This document shows positions 54,882 through 64,000 of a DNA stretch of 64,000 nucleotides, one piece after another. The DNA comes from Comamonadaceae bacterium OS-1 (GTDB taxonomy: Bacteria > Pseudomonadota > Gammaproteobacteria > Burkholderiales > Burkholderiaceae_C), in contig AP026969.1 of NCBI GenBank assembly GCA_027923965.1, positions 2,294,001-2,358,000 on the forward strand, read 5' to 3'. Below the pieces are notes generated by a model. It worked only from the letters and a program-made list of their open reading frames with translations, had not been told where the DNA came from and searched no databases. Position 1 is the stretch's first letter, and each line of letters begins with the position of its first letter. A program made the position numbers and the translations under genes.

Positions 54882-56876
54882 ATGCTGAACCACTCCGCCC
54901 GGCTGGGCCGTCTCCCTCACCTTCCTCACCTCCCCCGCGACAGCCGCGACACCTTGTTCCTGCTGGCCGTCATCGCCTGGGTGGTACTGCCGCAAATCGG
55001 CAACCTGCCCGTCTGGTGCGCCCTGGCCACGGCCGGGGTGCTGGTGTGGCGCGGCTGGCTGGCGTGGGGCTCCCGGCCACTGCCTTCGCGCTGGTGGCTG
55101 GCGGTGCTGCTGGGGGCGGCGCTGGCGGCCACGCTGGCCACGCACAAAACCCTGCTGGGGCGCGATGCCGGGGTGACCTTGATCGTGGTGCTGCTGGCCC
55201 TCAAAACCCTGGAGCTGCGGGCGCGGCGGGATGCGTTTGTGGTGTTCTTCCTGGGCTTTTTTACGATGCTCAGCAACTTCTTTTTCTCGCAGTCGCTGCT
55301 GACCGCGGTGGCCATGCTGGTGGCGTTGCTGGGGCTATTGACGGCCTTGGTCAATGCCCACATGCCGGTCGAAAACAAGGCCCCGCTGCGCGAGGCGGCA
55401 CGCATTGCAGGCGGCATGGCGCTGCTGGGCGCGCCCATCATGGCGGTGCTGTTTGTGCTGTTTCCGCGCGTGGCGCCGCTGTGGGGCGTGCCCAGCGATG
55501 CCATGGCCGGGCGCAGCGGTCTGTCGGCCAGCATGCAGGTGGGCACCATGGCCAGCCTGGCGCTGGACGACAGCATTGCCATGCGGGTGCGGTTTGACGG
55601 CCCGCCGCCTGCGCAGCGTGATTTGTACTTTCGCGGCCCGGTGCTGTCGCTGTATGACGGGCGCGAATGGCTACCCCAGGCCCGCGACTTTGCCCGGCCC
55701 GCCGCCCGCGACCTGCAGGTGTCTGGCCCGCCGGTGCGCTACCAGGTGACACTGGAGCCCAACAACCGCCCCTGGCTGCTGGCGCTGGAGGCCACGCCCC
55801 AGGCCCCCACCCTGCCCGCAGGCGTGTCCGCGGTGATGACTACCGACCTGCAATGGCTGTCCAGCCACCCCACCACCGAACTATTGCGCTACCAGGCACA
55901 AAGCTACCCGCAGTTCCGTTACGGGCCACAGCGGGCCAACCTGGACCTGCAGCGCTATGTGGATCTGCCCCCCGGCTTCAACCCGCGCACGCTGCAGTTG
56001 GCCGCCGACCTGCGCCGCGCCCAGCCCGCTGCCGACACCGCCGCATTGGTGCAAACCGTGCTGACCCGGCTGCGCAACGGCGGCTACCTCTACACCCTGG
56101 AGCCCGGCCTGTACGGGCGCGACACGGCTGACGAATTCTGGTTTGACCGCAAAGCCGGTTTTTGCGAGCACATCGCCTCGTCCTTTGTGGTGCTGATGCG
56201 GGCGTTGGACATTCCGGCTCGCGTCGTTACCGGCTACCAGGGCGGCGAGCTCAACGGCGTGGACGGCTTCTGGGTGGTGCGCCAAAGCGATGCCCATGCC
56301 TGGGCCGAGGTGTGGACGGCCAACACAGGCTGGACCCGGGTAGACCCCACGGGGGCCGTATCGCCGGGCCGGGTGGGCAGCTTCACCCGCCTGCAGGCCC
56401 CGCGCGGGGCCATTGCCAACACCCTGGCCAACGTCAGCCCCGACACCGCCCGCCGCCTGCGTGCCGCCTGGGACGCGCTGAATAACGGCTGGAACCAGTG
56501 GGTACTGAACTACAGCCAGAGCCAACAACTCAACTTGCTGAAAAACATCGGCTTTGACAGCCCTGAGTGGGAAGACCTGGGCAAGCTGCTGGCCGGTCTG
56601 CTGGTATTGGCCAGCCTGGGTGGGGCGGTCTGGGCCCAGTGGGAACGCCGCCAGCACGACCCCTGGCTGCGCCTGCTGGAGCAGGCCCGGCGCAAACTGG
56701 CAAAAGCCGGTATCACCGTGCCCCCCAGCGCCGCCCCCCGGCAGATGGCTGCGCTGGTGGCAGATCGGCCCGACCTGCACGACTGGCTGCTGCAAATGGA
56801 AGGCCTGCGGTACGCGCCGCACAGCCCGGACAGCCTGGCGGCGCTGCGGCGGGCCTGGGCCCAAATTCGTAAATAA
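54882..56876 (+). CDS. TgpA-like transglutaminase (DUF3488/DUF4129 type)
   Basis: 664 residues. About six N-terminal membrane helices (residues ~25-190), a large periplasmic transglutaminase-like domain, and one more helix (DLGKLLAGLLVLASLGGAVW) followed by a cytoplasmic DUF4129-like tail. The catalytic triad is visible: Cys in KAGFCEHIASSFVV, His in SDAHAWAEVW, Asp in RVDPTGAV. TgpA-family genes usually follow moxR and a DUF58 gene; here neither is adjacent. The natural substrate is unknown for most members. Confidence 0.92.
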   Translation: MLNHSARLGRLPHLPHLPRDSRDTLFLLAVIAWVVLPQIGNLPVWCALATAGVLVWRGWLAWGSRPLPSRWWLAVLLGAALAATLATHKTLLGRDAGVTLIVVLLALKTLELRARRDAFVVFFLGFFTMLSNFFFSQSLLTAVAMLVALLGLLTALVNAHMPVENKAPLREAARIAGGMALLGAPIMAVLFVLFPRVAPLWGVPSDAMAGRSGLSASMQVGTMASLALDDSIAMRVRFDGPPPAQRDLYFRGPVLSLYDGREWLPQARDFARPAARDLQVSGPPVRYQVTLEPNNRPWLLALEATPQAPTLPAGVSAVMTTDLQWLSSHPTTELLRYQAQSYPQFRYGPQRANLDLQRYVDLPPGFNPRTLQLAADLRRAQPAADTAALVQTVLTRLRNGGYLYTLEPGLYGRDTADEFWFDRKAGFCEHIASSFVVLMRALDIPARVVTGYQGGELNGVDGFWVVRQSDAHAWAEVWTANTGWTRVDPTGAVSPGRVGSFTRLQAPRGAIANTLANVSPDTARRLRAAWDALNNGWNQWVLNYSQSQQLNLLKNIGFDSPEWEDLGKLLAGLLVLASLGGAVWAQWERRQHDPWLRLLEQARRKLAKAGITVPPSAAPRQMAALVADRPDLHDWLLQMEGLRYAPHSPDSLAALRRAWAQIRK

Positions 56877-56929
56877 AGGCAACATTTTTTGCCATGCCAG
56901 CAACGCCCATCGAGAATGGCCGGGCGCTT

Positions 56930-56943
56930 TCAAAGCGCTTTGA
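56930..56943. promoter_or_regulatory. Perfect LacI-type palindrome before the GH3 gene
   Basis: TCAAAGCGCTTTGA is a perfect 14-base palindrome with central CG, like LacI-family operators. Upstream, TTGCCA (56889-56894), 17 bases and GAGAAT (56912-56917) could be a promoter whose start is just before the palindrome. This supports a GH3 start downstream at 56978. Confidence 0.65.
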
Positions 56944-56977
56944 TGCCATCCCAAAAAGCGTAGCTGGAGACACCGTT

Positions 56978-59161
56978 TTGACCCCATCCTTTTTGATAAA
57001 AAGCCTTGCGGCAGGCCTTGCCAGCACCTTGCTACTGGCCTGCGCATCGGGCAGCAAGCCTGCAACCGCCTCCGCGCAAGCCCGTGCCCATGCACTGGTC
57101 GCCCACATGGGCACCGACGAAAAGTTGCAACTGGTGCGCGGCTGGGGCCTGTGCGGCCTGAGCCTGGGCAACCAAGGCGCGGGGCTCAACGGTCCGGGCT
57201 TTATTCCGGGCATCCCCCGGCTGGGGATTCCCGACCTGAACATGACCGACGGCGGAGCGGGCATCGCCGACTGCAGTGGCACCGACAAGCCTTTCGCCCC
57301 GCGCATCCAGCCACAGGCCACCGCACTGCCCGCCCCTATCGCCCTGGCCGCCAGCTGGGACCCCGCGTTGGCCTACGACTACGGCGCGCTCTTGGGCACC
57401 CAGGCCCGGGCGCAGGGGTTCAGTATGGTGCTGGGCGGCTCCATTGGCCTGCTACGCGACCCCCGGCTGGGCCGCAACTTTGAGTACATGGGCGAAGACC
57501 CGGTGCTGTCGGGCCAGATGGTGGTGCCCAAAATCAAGGGCGTACAAGACCAGCACGTGGCCATGTCGCTCAAGCACTTGGCAGCCAACCAGCAAGAAAC
57601 CGACCGCGATGCAGGCAACTCCATCGTCGATGAACGCAGCTTGCGCGAGCTGTACTTGCTGCACTTTGAAATGGCCGTCAAGCAGGCCCAGCCCGCATCG
57701 GTGATGTGCGCCTACAACAAGCTCAATGGCGATTGGTCGTGCGAAAACGACTGGCTGCTCAACAAGGTGCTGAAGAACGAATGGGGCTTCAAAGGCTGGG
57801 TGCAGTCCGACTGGGGTGCGACCCACAGCACCGCCAAAGCCGCGCTGGCCGGACTCGACGAGGAGCAATTCGCACCCAAGTTCTTTGGCGCAGCCCTCAA
57901 AGCCGCCATCCAGGACGGCAGCGTGCCCGAGAGCCGCCTGAACGACATGGTGCAGCGCAAGCTGAACGCCTTGATCGCCACCGGCAGCCTGGACCACCCG
58001 CCTGCCATCACGCCCATCGACTTTGCCGCCGGCGAGCGCTTGGCGCAAACCGTGGCGGCCCAGTCCGCCGTGCTGCTGAAGAACCGCGCGCAACTGCTGC
58101 CGCTGGCGCCCACTACCCAACGCATCGCGGTGGTGGGCCTGCACGCCGACACCGCCATGCTCTCGGGCGGAGGGTCGAGCCTGGTGCTGTCCCCCGGCGG
58201 CCACCTGTTTGCCGTGCATCCCGACCCCACCAAACCCCGCTGCGTCGACCAGCCCGGCCCCGGCCCCGACCACTGGTGCGAGGTGTGGGTGCGCAGCGCG
58301 CCCCTGGCCGCCATCCAGGCCAAAGCGCCCAACGCCCAGGTGAGTTTTGCCGATGGCAGCGACATAGCCGCCGCAGCCGCTCTGGCCGCGCAGGTGGACG
58401 TGGTGGTCGTCATGGCCCACCAGTGGGCCAGCGAGGGATTTGACCAGCCCAGCCTGAGCCTGCGCGGCAACCAGGACGCGCTGATTACCGCCGTGGCCGC
58501 CGCCAATCCGCGCACCGTGGTAGTGGTGCAGTCGGGCAACCCCGTGCTGATGCCTTGGCTGGCCCCGGTAGGTGCCGTCATACAGAACTGGTACGCCGGC
58601 ATCCGGGGTGCACAGGCGCTGGCCGACCTGCTGTTTGGCGATGCCAATCCGTCGGGCAAGCTGCCCATCACCTTTCCCGCCCACTTGGCCGATACCCCTA
58701 CCGCCGGTGCCCCCCTGGCCAAGGGCGACGTGCATTACACCGAGCAACTGGAGGTGGGTTACCGCTGGTATGACGCGCACGCCATCGCCCCGCTGTTCCC
58801 GTTTGGCCATGGCCTGTCATACACCACTTTTGCCTACAGCGGCCTCACGCTAGCCCGCGACGGCAGCAGCGTGAGCTTTACCTTGCGCAACAGCGGCAGC
58901 CGGGCGGGCAGCGAAGTCGCCCAGGTCTACCTGGGCCTGCCCAGCAGCCTGGGCGAGCCACCCCAGCGCCTGGTCGCCTGGAAAAAAGTGGCCTTGAATG
59001 CAGGTGCCTCGCAGCAGGTCACCATCCCCATCGAGCGCGACCGCCTGGCCTATTGGGACACCGCCAGCGCGGGCTGGAAGGTGGCGGCGGGCGACTACCG
59101 CTTCCTGGTCGGCAGCTCGTCACGCGATATCCGCCTGCAAGACGCGACCACGCTGCCCTGA
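56978..59161 (+). CDS. GH3 beta-glycosidase, lipoprotein
   Basis: 727 residues from a TTG at 56978, preferred over the ATG at 56894 because GGAGA lies nine bases upstream, the protein then starts directly with a lipoprotein signal (SLAAGLASTLLLAC, lipobox LLAC), and an operator-like palindrome would otherwise lie inside the gene. The (beta/alpha)8 domain includes MTDGGAGIADC, LGRNFEYMGEDP, SLKHLAANQQETDR and the nucleophile region GWVQSDWGATHS. The second domain and the fibronectin-like end (YRWYDAHAIAPLFPFGHGLSY, FTLRNSGSRAGSEVAQVYL, in blocks) are complete. Likely trims beta-linked sugars outside the inner membrane; substrate unknown. Confidence 0.88.
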   Translation: MTPSFLIKSLAAGLASTLLLACASGSKPATASAQARAHALVAHMGTDEKLQLVRGWGLCGLSLGNQGAGLNGPGFIPGIPRLGIPDLNMTDGGAGIADCSGTDKPFAPRIQPQATALPAPIALAASWDPALAYDYGALLGTQARAQGFSMVLGGSIGLLRDPRLGRNFEYMGEDPVLSGQMVVPKIKGVQDQHVAMSLKHLAANQQETDRDAGNSIVDERSLRELYLLHFEMAVKQAQPASVMCAYNKLNGDWSCENDWLLNKVLKNEWGFKGWVQSDWGATHSTAKAALAGLDEEQFAPKFFGAALKAAIQDGSVPESRLNDMVQRKLNALIATGSLDHPPAITPIDFAAGERLAQTVAAQSAVLLKNRAQLLPLAPTTQRIAVVGLHADTAMLSGGGSSLVLSPGGHLFAVHPDPTKPRCVDQPGPGPDHWCEVWVRSAPLAAIQAKAPNAQVSFADGSDIAAAAALAAQVDVVVVMAHQWASEGFDQPSLSLRGNQDALITAVAAANPRTVVVVQSGNPVLMPWLAPVGAVIQNWYAGIRGAQALADLLFGDANPSGKLPITFPAHLADTPTAGAPLAKGDVHYTEQLEVGYRWYDAHAIAPLFPFGHGLSYTTFAYSGLTLARDGSSVSFTLRNSGSRAGSEVAQVYLGLPSSLGEPPQRLVAWKKVALNAGASQQVTIPIERDRLAYWDTASAGWKVAAGDYRFLVGSSSRDIRLQDATTLP

Positions 59162-59217
59162 CCCCAGGGAATTTGGGGGATGGCCACGCTAGACTTGGCG
59201 GTCACCTTTCCATTCCC

Positions 59218-60303
59218 ATGCACAAATTCCTCCCGATTGCTCTTTTTTTAGTAGCTGCTTGCGCTCTTCCTGTAAGCGCTAAAGCCCCAAAAGTCATAAA
59301 AAACAAAACATCCGCCAACGCCACCCCCAGCGGCCCGCTGTACGCCAGCCGCGAGGATGTGATGGCCATCGCCGACGATATCGCCGAGCGCCGCGGCCTG
59401 GACCCGGCCTGGGTGCACCAAGTGCTGGCGCAGGCCCGTTTCATCCCCAGCGTGCCGCGCCTGATGGCCCCCGCGCCCACGGGTACGGTGAAAAACTGGA
59501 AGCTCTACCGCAGCCGCTTCATCGACCCGGTGCGCATTGCCGCCGGGGTGCGCTTCTGGCAGGCCAACCGCGCCACACTGGAGCGGGCCGAGAAAGAATT
59601 TGGCGTACCGGCCGAGATCATCGTCGGCATCCTCGGCGTGGAGACGATTTACGGCCAGAACATGGGCAACTTCCGGGTGCTGGACGCGCTGGCCACGCTG
59701 GCCTTCGATTTCCCCGCCAGCCACCCACGCGCCAAGGAACGCAGCGCCTACTTCAAGGGCGAGCTGGAGCAGTACCTGAGCCTGACCCAGCGTGCGGGCA
59801 TCGACCCGTCAAGCCTGCGTGGCAGCTACGCCGGGGCCATGGGCCTGGGGCAGTTCATGCCCACCAGCTGGGTGAATTTTGCGGTGGACTTCGATGGCGA
59901 CAGCCGGGTTGATCTGTTCAACAGCCCGGCCGACGCGATTGGCTCGGTGGCCAACTACTTCAAGGCCTTCCACTGGCAGACCGGCATGCCGGTGTTCTAC
60001 CCGGTGCAGTTCGACCCCAAAGCCCTGGACATGGACGCGCTGCTGGCCCCCGACATCCTGCCCACCTTCAGCGTGGCCCGCTTCCAGGCCCTGGGCGCGG
60101 TGCTGGAAGGCCCGGCGCTGCAACACACCGGCCCGCTGGCACTGGTGGAACTGCAAAACGGCGGAGAGCCACCGCAATATGTGGCAGGCACCGAGAACTT
60201 CTACGCCATCACCCGCTACAACTGGAGCAGTTACTACGCCATGGCGGTGTTCGAACTGGGGCAAGAGGTTGCCGCCGCGGTGAAGGCCAAAGCCGTGCCC
60301 TGA
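59218..60303 (+). CDS. mltB: Lytic murein transglycosylase B (MltB)
   Basis: 361 residues from the ATG at 59218. Cleaves the MurNAc-GlcNAc bond of peptidoglycan. Motifs: FGVPAEIIVGILGVETIYGQ with the catalytic Glu, LATLAFDFPASHPRA, GSYAGAMGLGQFMPTSW and FDGDSRVDLFNSPADAIGSVANY (blocks). The signal peptide (FLVAACALPVSAKA) is encoded by a copy of the dispersed repeat. A possible AC lipobox-like site is less convincing than signal peptidase I cleavage after SAKA. It follows GH3 by 56 bases. Confidence 0.93.
   Translation: MHKFLPIALFLVAACALPVSAKAPKVIKNKTSANATPSGPLYASREDVMAIADDIAERRGLDPAWVHQVLAQARFIPSVPRLMAPAPTGTVKNWKLYRSRFIDPVRIAAGVRFWQANRATLERAEKEFGVPAEIIVGILGVETIYGQNMGNFRVLDALATLAFDFPASHPRAKERSAYFKGELEQYLSLTQRAGIDPSSLRGSYAGAMGLGQFMPTSWVNFAVDFDGDSRVDLFNSPADAIGSVANYFKAFHWQTGMPVFYPVQFDPKALDMDALLAPDILPTFSVARFQALGAVLEGPALQHTGPLALVELQNGGEPPQYVAGTENFYAITRYNWSSYYAMAVFELGQEVAAAVKAKAVP
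59249..59287 (+). repeat. Dispersed repeat, copy 8, inside mltB
   Basis: TAGTAGCTGCTTGCGCTCTT then TAAGCGCTAAAG on the plus strand, fully inside the coding sequence of the MltB signal peptide. Confidence 0.75.
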
Positions 60304-60457
60304 ACCACCGGGTCGACTGTGGTGGGCGCGACACCCTGGAAGCTCGACTAAGTCACGAAAACTAGCTGCATTATCCTAAAAGCTATATTTTTCAATAGCT
60401 TACGCATGGTCACGTGTAACACTACGTAACAGAAGATTACACAACCACAGGATTACC

Positions 60458-61015
60458 ATGCGCTTTTTGCCGAAATTACTGGCCTCTTCCCTTATCGCTT
60501 TCGCCGGCCTGGCCAGCGCCACCGTGTTGACTTTTGAGGACCTCAACGGCAGCGGCGTGTTGGCATCCAACTACGCAGGGCTGACCTGGGGCGCAGGCTG
60601 GGGTTATTACGACTGGGCACAGGCACCGTACAAAGCCGCCTCCGGCAACACCCGTCTCTACAACAATACCGGGGCGGACACCGACTGGTTCAAATTCTCC
60701 AGCGATGTCGTATTTGACGGTGCCTACTTTGCAGGCAACCAAAAAGCCGGGTTTGAACTGTTCAACGATGGGCAGTTGGTGTTTACCTCATCCCTCATGA
60801 ACCTGTCGGGCAACCCCAGCTTCCTGTCCTCGGGCTATACGGGCCTGGTGGACGAAGTGCGGCTGTCCGTCACCAACGGCAATTTCGTGATGGACGATGT
60901 GACCTACCATTCGGCCGCCGTCGCTGCCCGCAATACGGTGCCGGAACCCAGCTCGCTGGCCTTGATGGGCCTGGGCCTGGCAGGCTTGATCGTGGCCAAG
61001 CGCCGCAAGGTTTAA
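60458..61015 (+). CDS. PEP-CTERM anchored exported protein
   Basis: 185 residues. Signal peptide (LLASSLIAFAGLASA), a beta-rich middle (TFEDLNGSGVLASNYAGLTW; VVFDGAYFAGNQKAGFELF), and a C-terminal PEP-CTERM sorting signal: VPEPSSLALMGLGLAGLIVA followed by KRRK. Such proteins are processed by an exosortase and usually belong to the exopolysaccharide-associated envelope. AGGA precedes the ATG; a strong terminator follows. No exosortase is in this window. Specific function unknown. Confidence 0.9.
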   Translation: MRFLPKLLASSLIAFAGLASATVLTFEDLNGSGVLASNYAGLTWGAGWGYYDWAQAPYKAASGNTRLYNNTGADTDWFKFSSDVVFDGAYFAGNQKAGFELFNDGQLVFTSSLMNLSGNPSFLSSGYTGLVDEVRLSVTNGNFVMDDVTYHSAAVAARNTVPEPSSLALMGLGLAGLIVAKRRKV

Positions 61016-61033
61016 ACGGACCAGCCCGTCCCC

Positions 61034-61057
61034 AAGCGCCCCGCGGGGCGCTTTTTT
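61034..61057 (+). terminator. Rho-independent terminator after the PEP-CTERM gene
   Basis: Perfect hairpin AAGCGCCCCG / CGGGGCGCTT followed by a T run, 18 bases after the stop. Confidence 0.93.
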
Positions 61058-61173
61058 CATGGGCACGCGCAGCGAGAACCCGGCGGTAAACACCTCGTAA
61101 AGCGGGCCCTCTCCTACAGGCGAACACCGGATCTTCCGCTCCAATCGGTTTCAACACCCAAAAGGAGTTCACC

Positions 61174-61593
61174 ATGAAAAAAACAGCATTCGTAGCCGCC
61201 CTCACCGCCGCCTCTTTGGCCTTCAGCAGTCTGGCTTTTGCCCAGGGCAACGGCCATGGCGGAGACGAGTTTCAGCGCAAGAACCAGCAGCACGGCCAAG
61301 CCCACAACCGACAGGGCAACAACCGCGGCCCAGGCCCGCAGCGCATGCAGGAACAGCACCGCAACGGCCCCGCCTTTGCGCAGGAGCGCGGTGCCGGCCC
61401 GGACCACAACTTCCGCCGCGGTGGCCGCCTGCCCAGCCAGTACCGCAACAACCAGTATGTCGTCGACAACTGGCGCGACCACCATCTGAGCGCGCCACCC
61501 CGTGGCTACCACTGGGTGCAAACTGGCGGCGACTACGTATTGATCGCCATCACCACCGGCATCATTGCCCAGATCCTGCTGGGCAATTACTGA
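61174..61593 (+). CDS. RcnB-like periplasmic protein
   Basis: 139 residues: signal peptide ending SLAFA, a Gly/His/Gln/Arg-rich central region (residues ~24-85), and a C-terminal RcnB domain (QYVVDNWRDHHLSAPPRGYHW, then GGDYVLIAITTGIIAQILLG). RcnB in E. coli helps Ni/Co homeostasis; many homologues have no known role, and the His-rich middle would suit metal binding. Monocistronic between two hairpins. Confidence 0.85.
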   Translation: MKKTAFVAALTAASLAFSSLAFAQGNGHGGDEFQRKNQQHGQAHNRQGNNRGPGPQRMQEQHRNGPAFAQERGAGPDHNFRRGGRLPSQYRNNQYVVDNWRDHHLSAPPRGYHWVQTGGDYVLIAITTGIIAQILLGNY

Positions 61594-61609
61594 GATAGTG
61601 CCCAACGCA

Positions 61610-61647
61610 ATTCGGGCCTGCGGACCGTGAAGTCAGCAGGCCCGAAT
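61610..61647. terminator. Hairpin between convergent genes
   Basis: 12-bp perfect stem ATTCGGGCCTGC / GCAGGCCCGAAT, 14-base loop, between the ends of the RcnB-like gene and ilvC. No clear T run on either strand, so termination strength is uncertain; it could serve both. Confidence 0.6.
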
Positions 61648-61667
61648 GGGACTTATCGGCGAAGCGA

Positions 61668-62693
<1,026 letters not shown>

Positions 62694-62724
62694 TCAGTAA
62701 TTTAAAGGTTTGGCGAAATGCCCA

Positions 62725-62792
62725 TCGACAGGCTCAGGGCGAACGTTTACCGAAATCGCCAAAAAGAGTCCGTTCGCGTTGAGCCCGTCAAA
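62725..62792. repeat. Imperfect inverted repeat between ilvH and ilvC
   Basis: TCGACAGGCTCAGGGCGAACG and CGTTCGCGTTGAGCCCGTCA face each other across about 25 bases. This resembles the REP-like GTTCGCCCTGAGCC element frequent in Comamonadaceae genomes. It could act as an mRNA stabiliser or attenuating hairpin. Confidence 0.6.
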
Positions 62793-62816
62793 ACGCGCGT
62801 ACGGACGACTCAAAAC

Positions 62817-63308
62817 TTAAACCCGCAAGATCCGCTCGCCGCGCCCAATGCCGCTGGCACCGGTACGCACGGTTTCCAGAATCGCACTGCGGTCCAGCGC
62901 TTCCAGGAACGCGTCGTTCTTGCCCTGGTCGCCGGTCAGCTCGATGGTGTAGCTCTTCTCGGTCACATCGATGATGCGACCGCGGAAGATGTCGGCCATG
63001 CGCTTCATTTCTTCGCGCTCCTTGCCCACCGCGCGCACCTTGACCATCATCAGTTCGCGCTCGGTGTAGGCACCTTCGGTCAGATCGACCACCTTGACCA
63101 CTTCGATCAGGCGGTTCAGGTGCTTGGTGATCTGTTCGATCACGTCGTCCGAGCCGGAGGTCTGGATGGTCATGCGCGACAGCGTCGCGTCTTCGGTGGG
63201 GGCCACGGTGAGCGACTCGATGTTGTAGCCCCGGGCGGAGAACAGGCCCACGACGCGGGAAAGAGCACCGGGCTCATTTTCCAGCAAGACAGCAATGATG
63301 TGTTTCAT
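62817..63308 (-). CDS. ilvH: Acetolactate synthase small subunit IlvH
   Basis: 163 residues from the ATG at 63308 (MKHIIAVLLENEPGALSRVV), the conserved start with its ACT domain for valine feedback; the longer frame upstream is rejected. Second conserved parts: ESLTVAPTEDATLSRMTI and LTGDQGKNDAFLEAL. Regulatory subunit for the IlvB catalytic protein encoded upstream. Confidence 0.96.
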   Translation of the reverse strand: MKHIIAVLLENEPGALSRVVGLFSARGYNIESLTVAPTEDATLSRMTIQTSGSDDVIEQITKHLNRLIEVVKVVDLTEGAYTERELMMVKVRAVGKEREEMKRMADIFRGRIIDVTEKSYTIELTGDQGKNDAFLEALDRSAILETVRTGASGIGRGERILRV

Positions 63309-63361
63309 AGATTGAAGAGACTCCTCTTTTCGCTCTGACCGCCCCTTGCGGGTCGGCTGTC

Positions 63362-63381
63362 GCGGAAGCTTTCGCTTCCGC
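63362..63381 (-). other. Hairpin in the ilvB-ilvH gap
   Basis: GCGGAAGC / GCTTCCGC stem with a TTTC loop, upstream of ilvH. Together with the repeat copy at 63456-63496 it gives the leader of ilvH two stable stems. Confidence 0.45.
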
Positions 63382-63455
63382 CGCCCTCCCCTGCGCACGG
63401 TAATGTGCAGGCTTGGCGGGCAATAGATTCGTCAGAAAGTTGATTTACTATGGAA

Positions 63456-63496
63456 TTGATAGCTGCTTGTGCTTATCCAGCCAGCACAAGCAGCCG
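63456..63496. repeat. Dispersed repeat, copy 9, palindromic form
   Basis: GCTGCTTGTGCT and AGCACAAGCAGC are perfect 12-base arms, so here two half-copies form a hairpin just after the ilvB stop. Confidence 0.78.
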
Positions 63497-63514
63497 ATTT
63501 GGCTTAAATGCCGA

Positions 63515-64000
63515 TTACAAGTCTTCGCTACCCAAAAGCATCTCGGTAATGCCCTTGCCAGCCTGCACCATCGGGAACACGTTCTCGGTGGGGTCGGTGC
63601 GGAAGTCCATGAACACCGTGCGGTCCTTGAGCTTGCGGGCTTCGCGCAGGGCGGGCTCCACATCTTCGGGGCGCTCGATCAGCATGCCGACGTGGCCATA
63701 GGCCTCGGCCAGCTTGACGAAGTTGGGCAATGCGTCCATGTAGCTGCTGCTGTAGCGGCCGGCGTATTCCACCTCTTGCCACTGGCGCACCATTCCCAGG
63801 TAGCGGTTGTTCAGCGAGACGATCTTGATCGGCGTGTTGTACTGCAGGCAGGTGGACAGCTCCTGGATGCACATCTGCACCGAGCCTTCGCCGGTGATGC
63901 AATACACCTCGCTGTCGGGCTTGGCCAGCTTGACACCCATGGCGTAGGGAATGCCCACGCCCATGGTGCCCAGACCACCGGAATTGATCCAGCGACGAGG
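63515..64000 (-). CDS. ilvB: Acetolactate synthase large subunit IlvB, 3' part
   Basis: The last ~161 residues of the catalytic ThDP enzyme that forms acetolactate. Visible: GLGTMGVGIPYAMGVKLA, the ThDP-Mg block CITGEGSVQMCIQEL and LNNRYLGMVRQWQEV, and NVFPMVQAGKGITEML near the end, typical of biosynthetic IlvB/IlvI. The 5' part is beyond the window. Upstream of ilvH and ilvC in the same direction. Confidence 0.96.
   Translation of the reverse strand, partial: PRRWINSGGLGTMGVGIPYAMGVKLAKPDSEVYCITGEGSVQMCIQELSTCLQYNTPIKIVSLNNRYLGMVRQWQEVEYAGRYSSSYMDALPNFVKLAEAYGHVGMLIERPEDVEPALREARKLKDRTVFMDFRTDPTENVFPMVQAGKGITEMLLGSEDL

Noticed and set aside
60370..60410. Possible further copy of the dispersed repeat (GCTATATTTTTCAATAGCTT)
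   Set aside because: Only a short hairpin resembles the repeat end; the TAAGCGCTAG core is missing.
62718..63338. Plus-strand frame opposite ilvH
   Set aside because: Shadow of the conserved ilvH gene.

Overview
The window looks like a chromosomal segment of a betaproteobacterium, most likely a Comamonadaceae member of the Burkholderiales (Rhodoferax/Acidovorax-like). The reasons are the high GC content, the gene families present, and many copies of a short dispersed repeat (core TAGCTGCTTG...TAAGCGCTAG) that I associate with that family. No rRNA, tRNA, CRISPR array or prophage was seen.

Positions 1-45,400 hold a type VI secretion (T6SS) locus, nearly all on the minus strand. In transcription order it reads tssH, tssB, tssC, hcp, (internal terminator), tssJ, tssK, PAAR, vgrG2, a Tle5-type phospholipase D effector, two Sel1 lipoprotein immunity genes, tssL (with an OmpA domain), tssM, tagF, an FHA gene, tagJ, tssE, vgrG1, a VRR-NUC nuclease effector, a DUF3396 immunity gene, a PoNe DNase effector broken by an IS3 element, its PoNi immunity gene, a second DUF3396 immunity gene, and tssF (cut by the window edge). 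A divergent plus-strand arm carries vgrG3, a frameshifted M23 peptidase/GH19 muramidase-like effector and a periplasmic immunity gene. After it come decayed immunity remnants and an ISL3 element. The encoded effectors would attack DNA (two), phospholipid and peptidoglycan.

The accessory part shows active reshuffling. vgrG1 and vgrG2 share about 2.66 kb that is almost identical. Unrelated immunity proteins share one C-terminal tail module. The dispersed repeat sits exactly at gene ends, truncating one lipoprotein gene and supplying N-terminal codons to others. Relics of vgrG, DUF3396 and tail sequence mark lost modules.

Positions 46,900-54,700 hold a minus-strand sugar operon: cytoplasmic GH78 alpha-L-rhamnosidase, a solute-binding protein, two permeases, a LacI regulator and the ATPase. 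A LacI-type operator lies upstream. Plus-strand genes follow: a TgpA-like transglutaminase, a lipoprotein GH3 glycosidase with its own LacI-type palindrome, MltB, a PEP-CTERM protein and an RcnB-like protein. The window closes with the branched-chain amino acid genes ilvB (partial), ilvH and ilvC on the minus strand.
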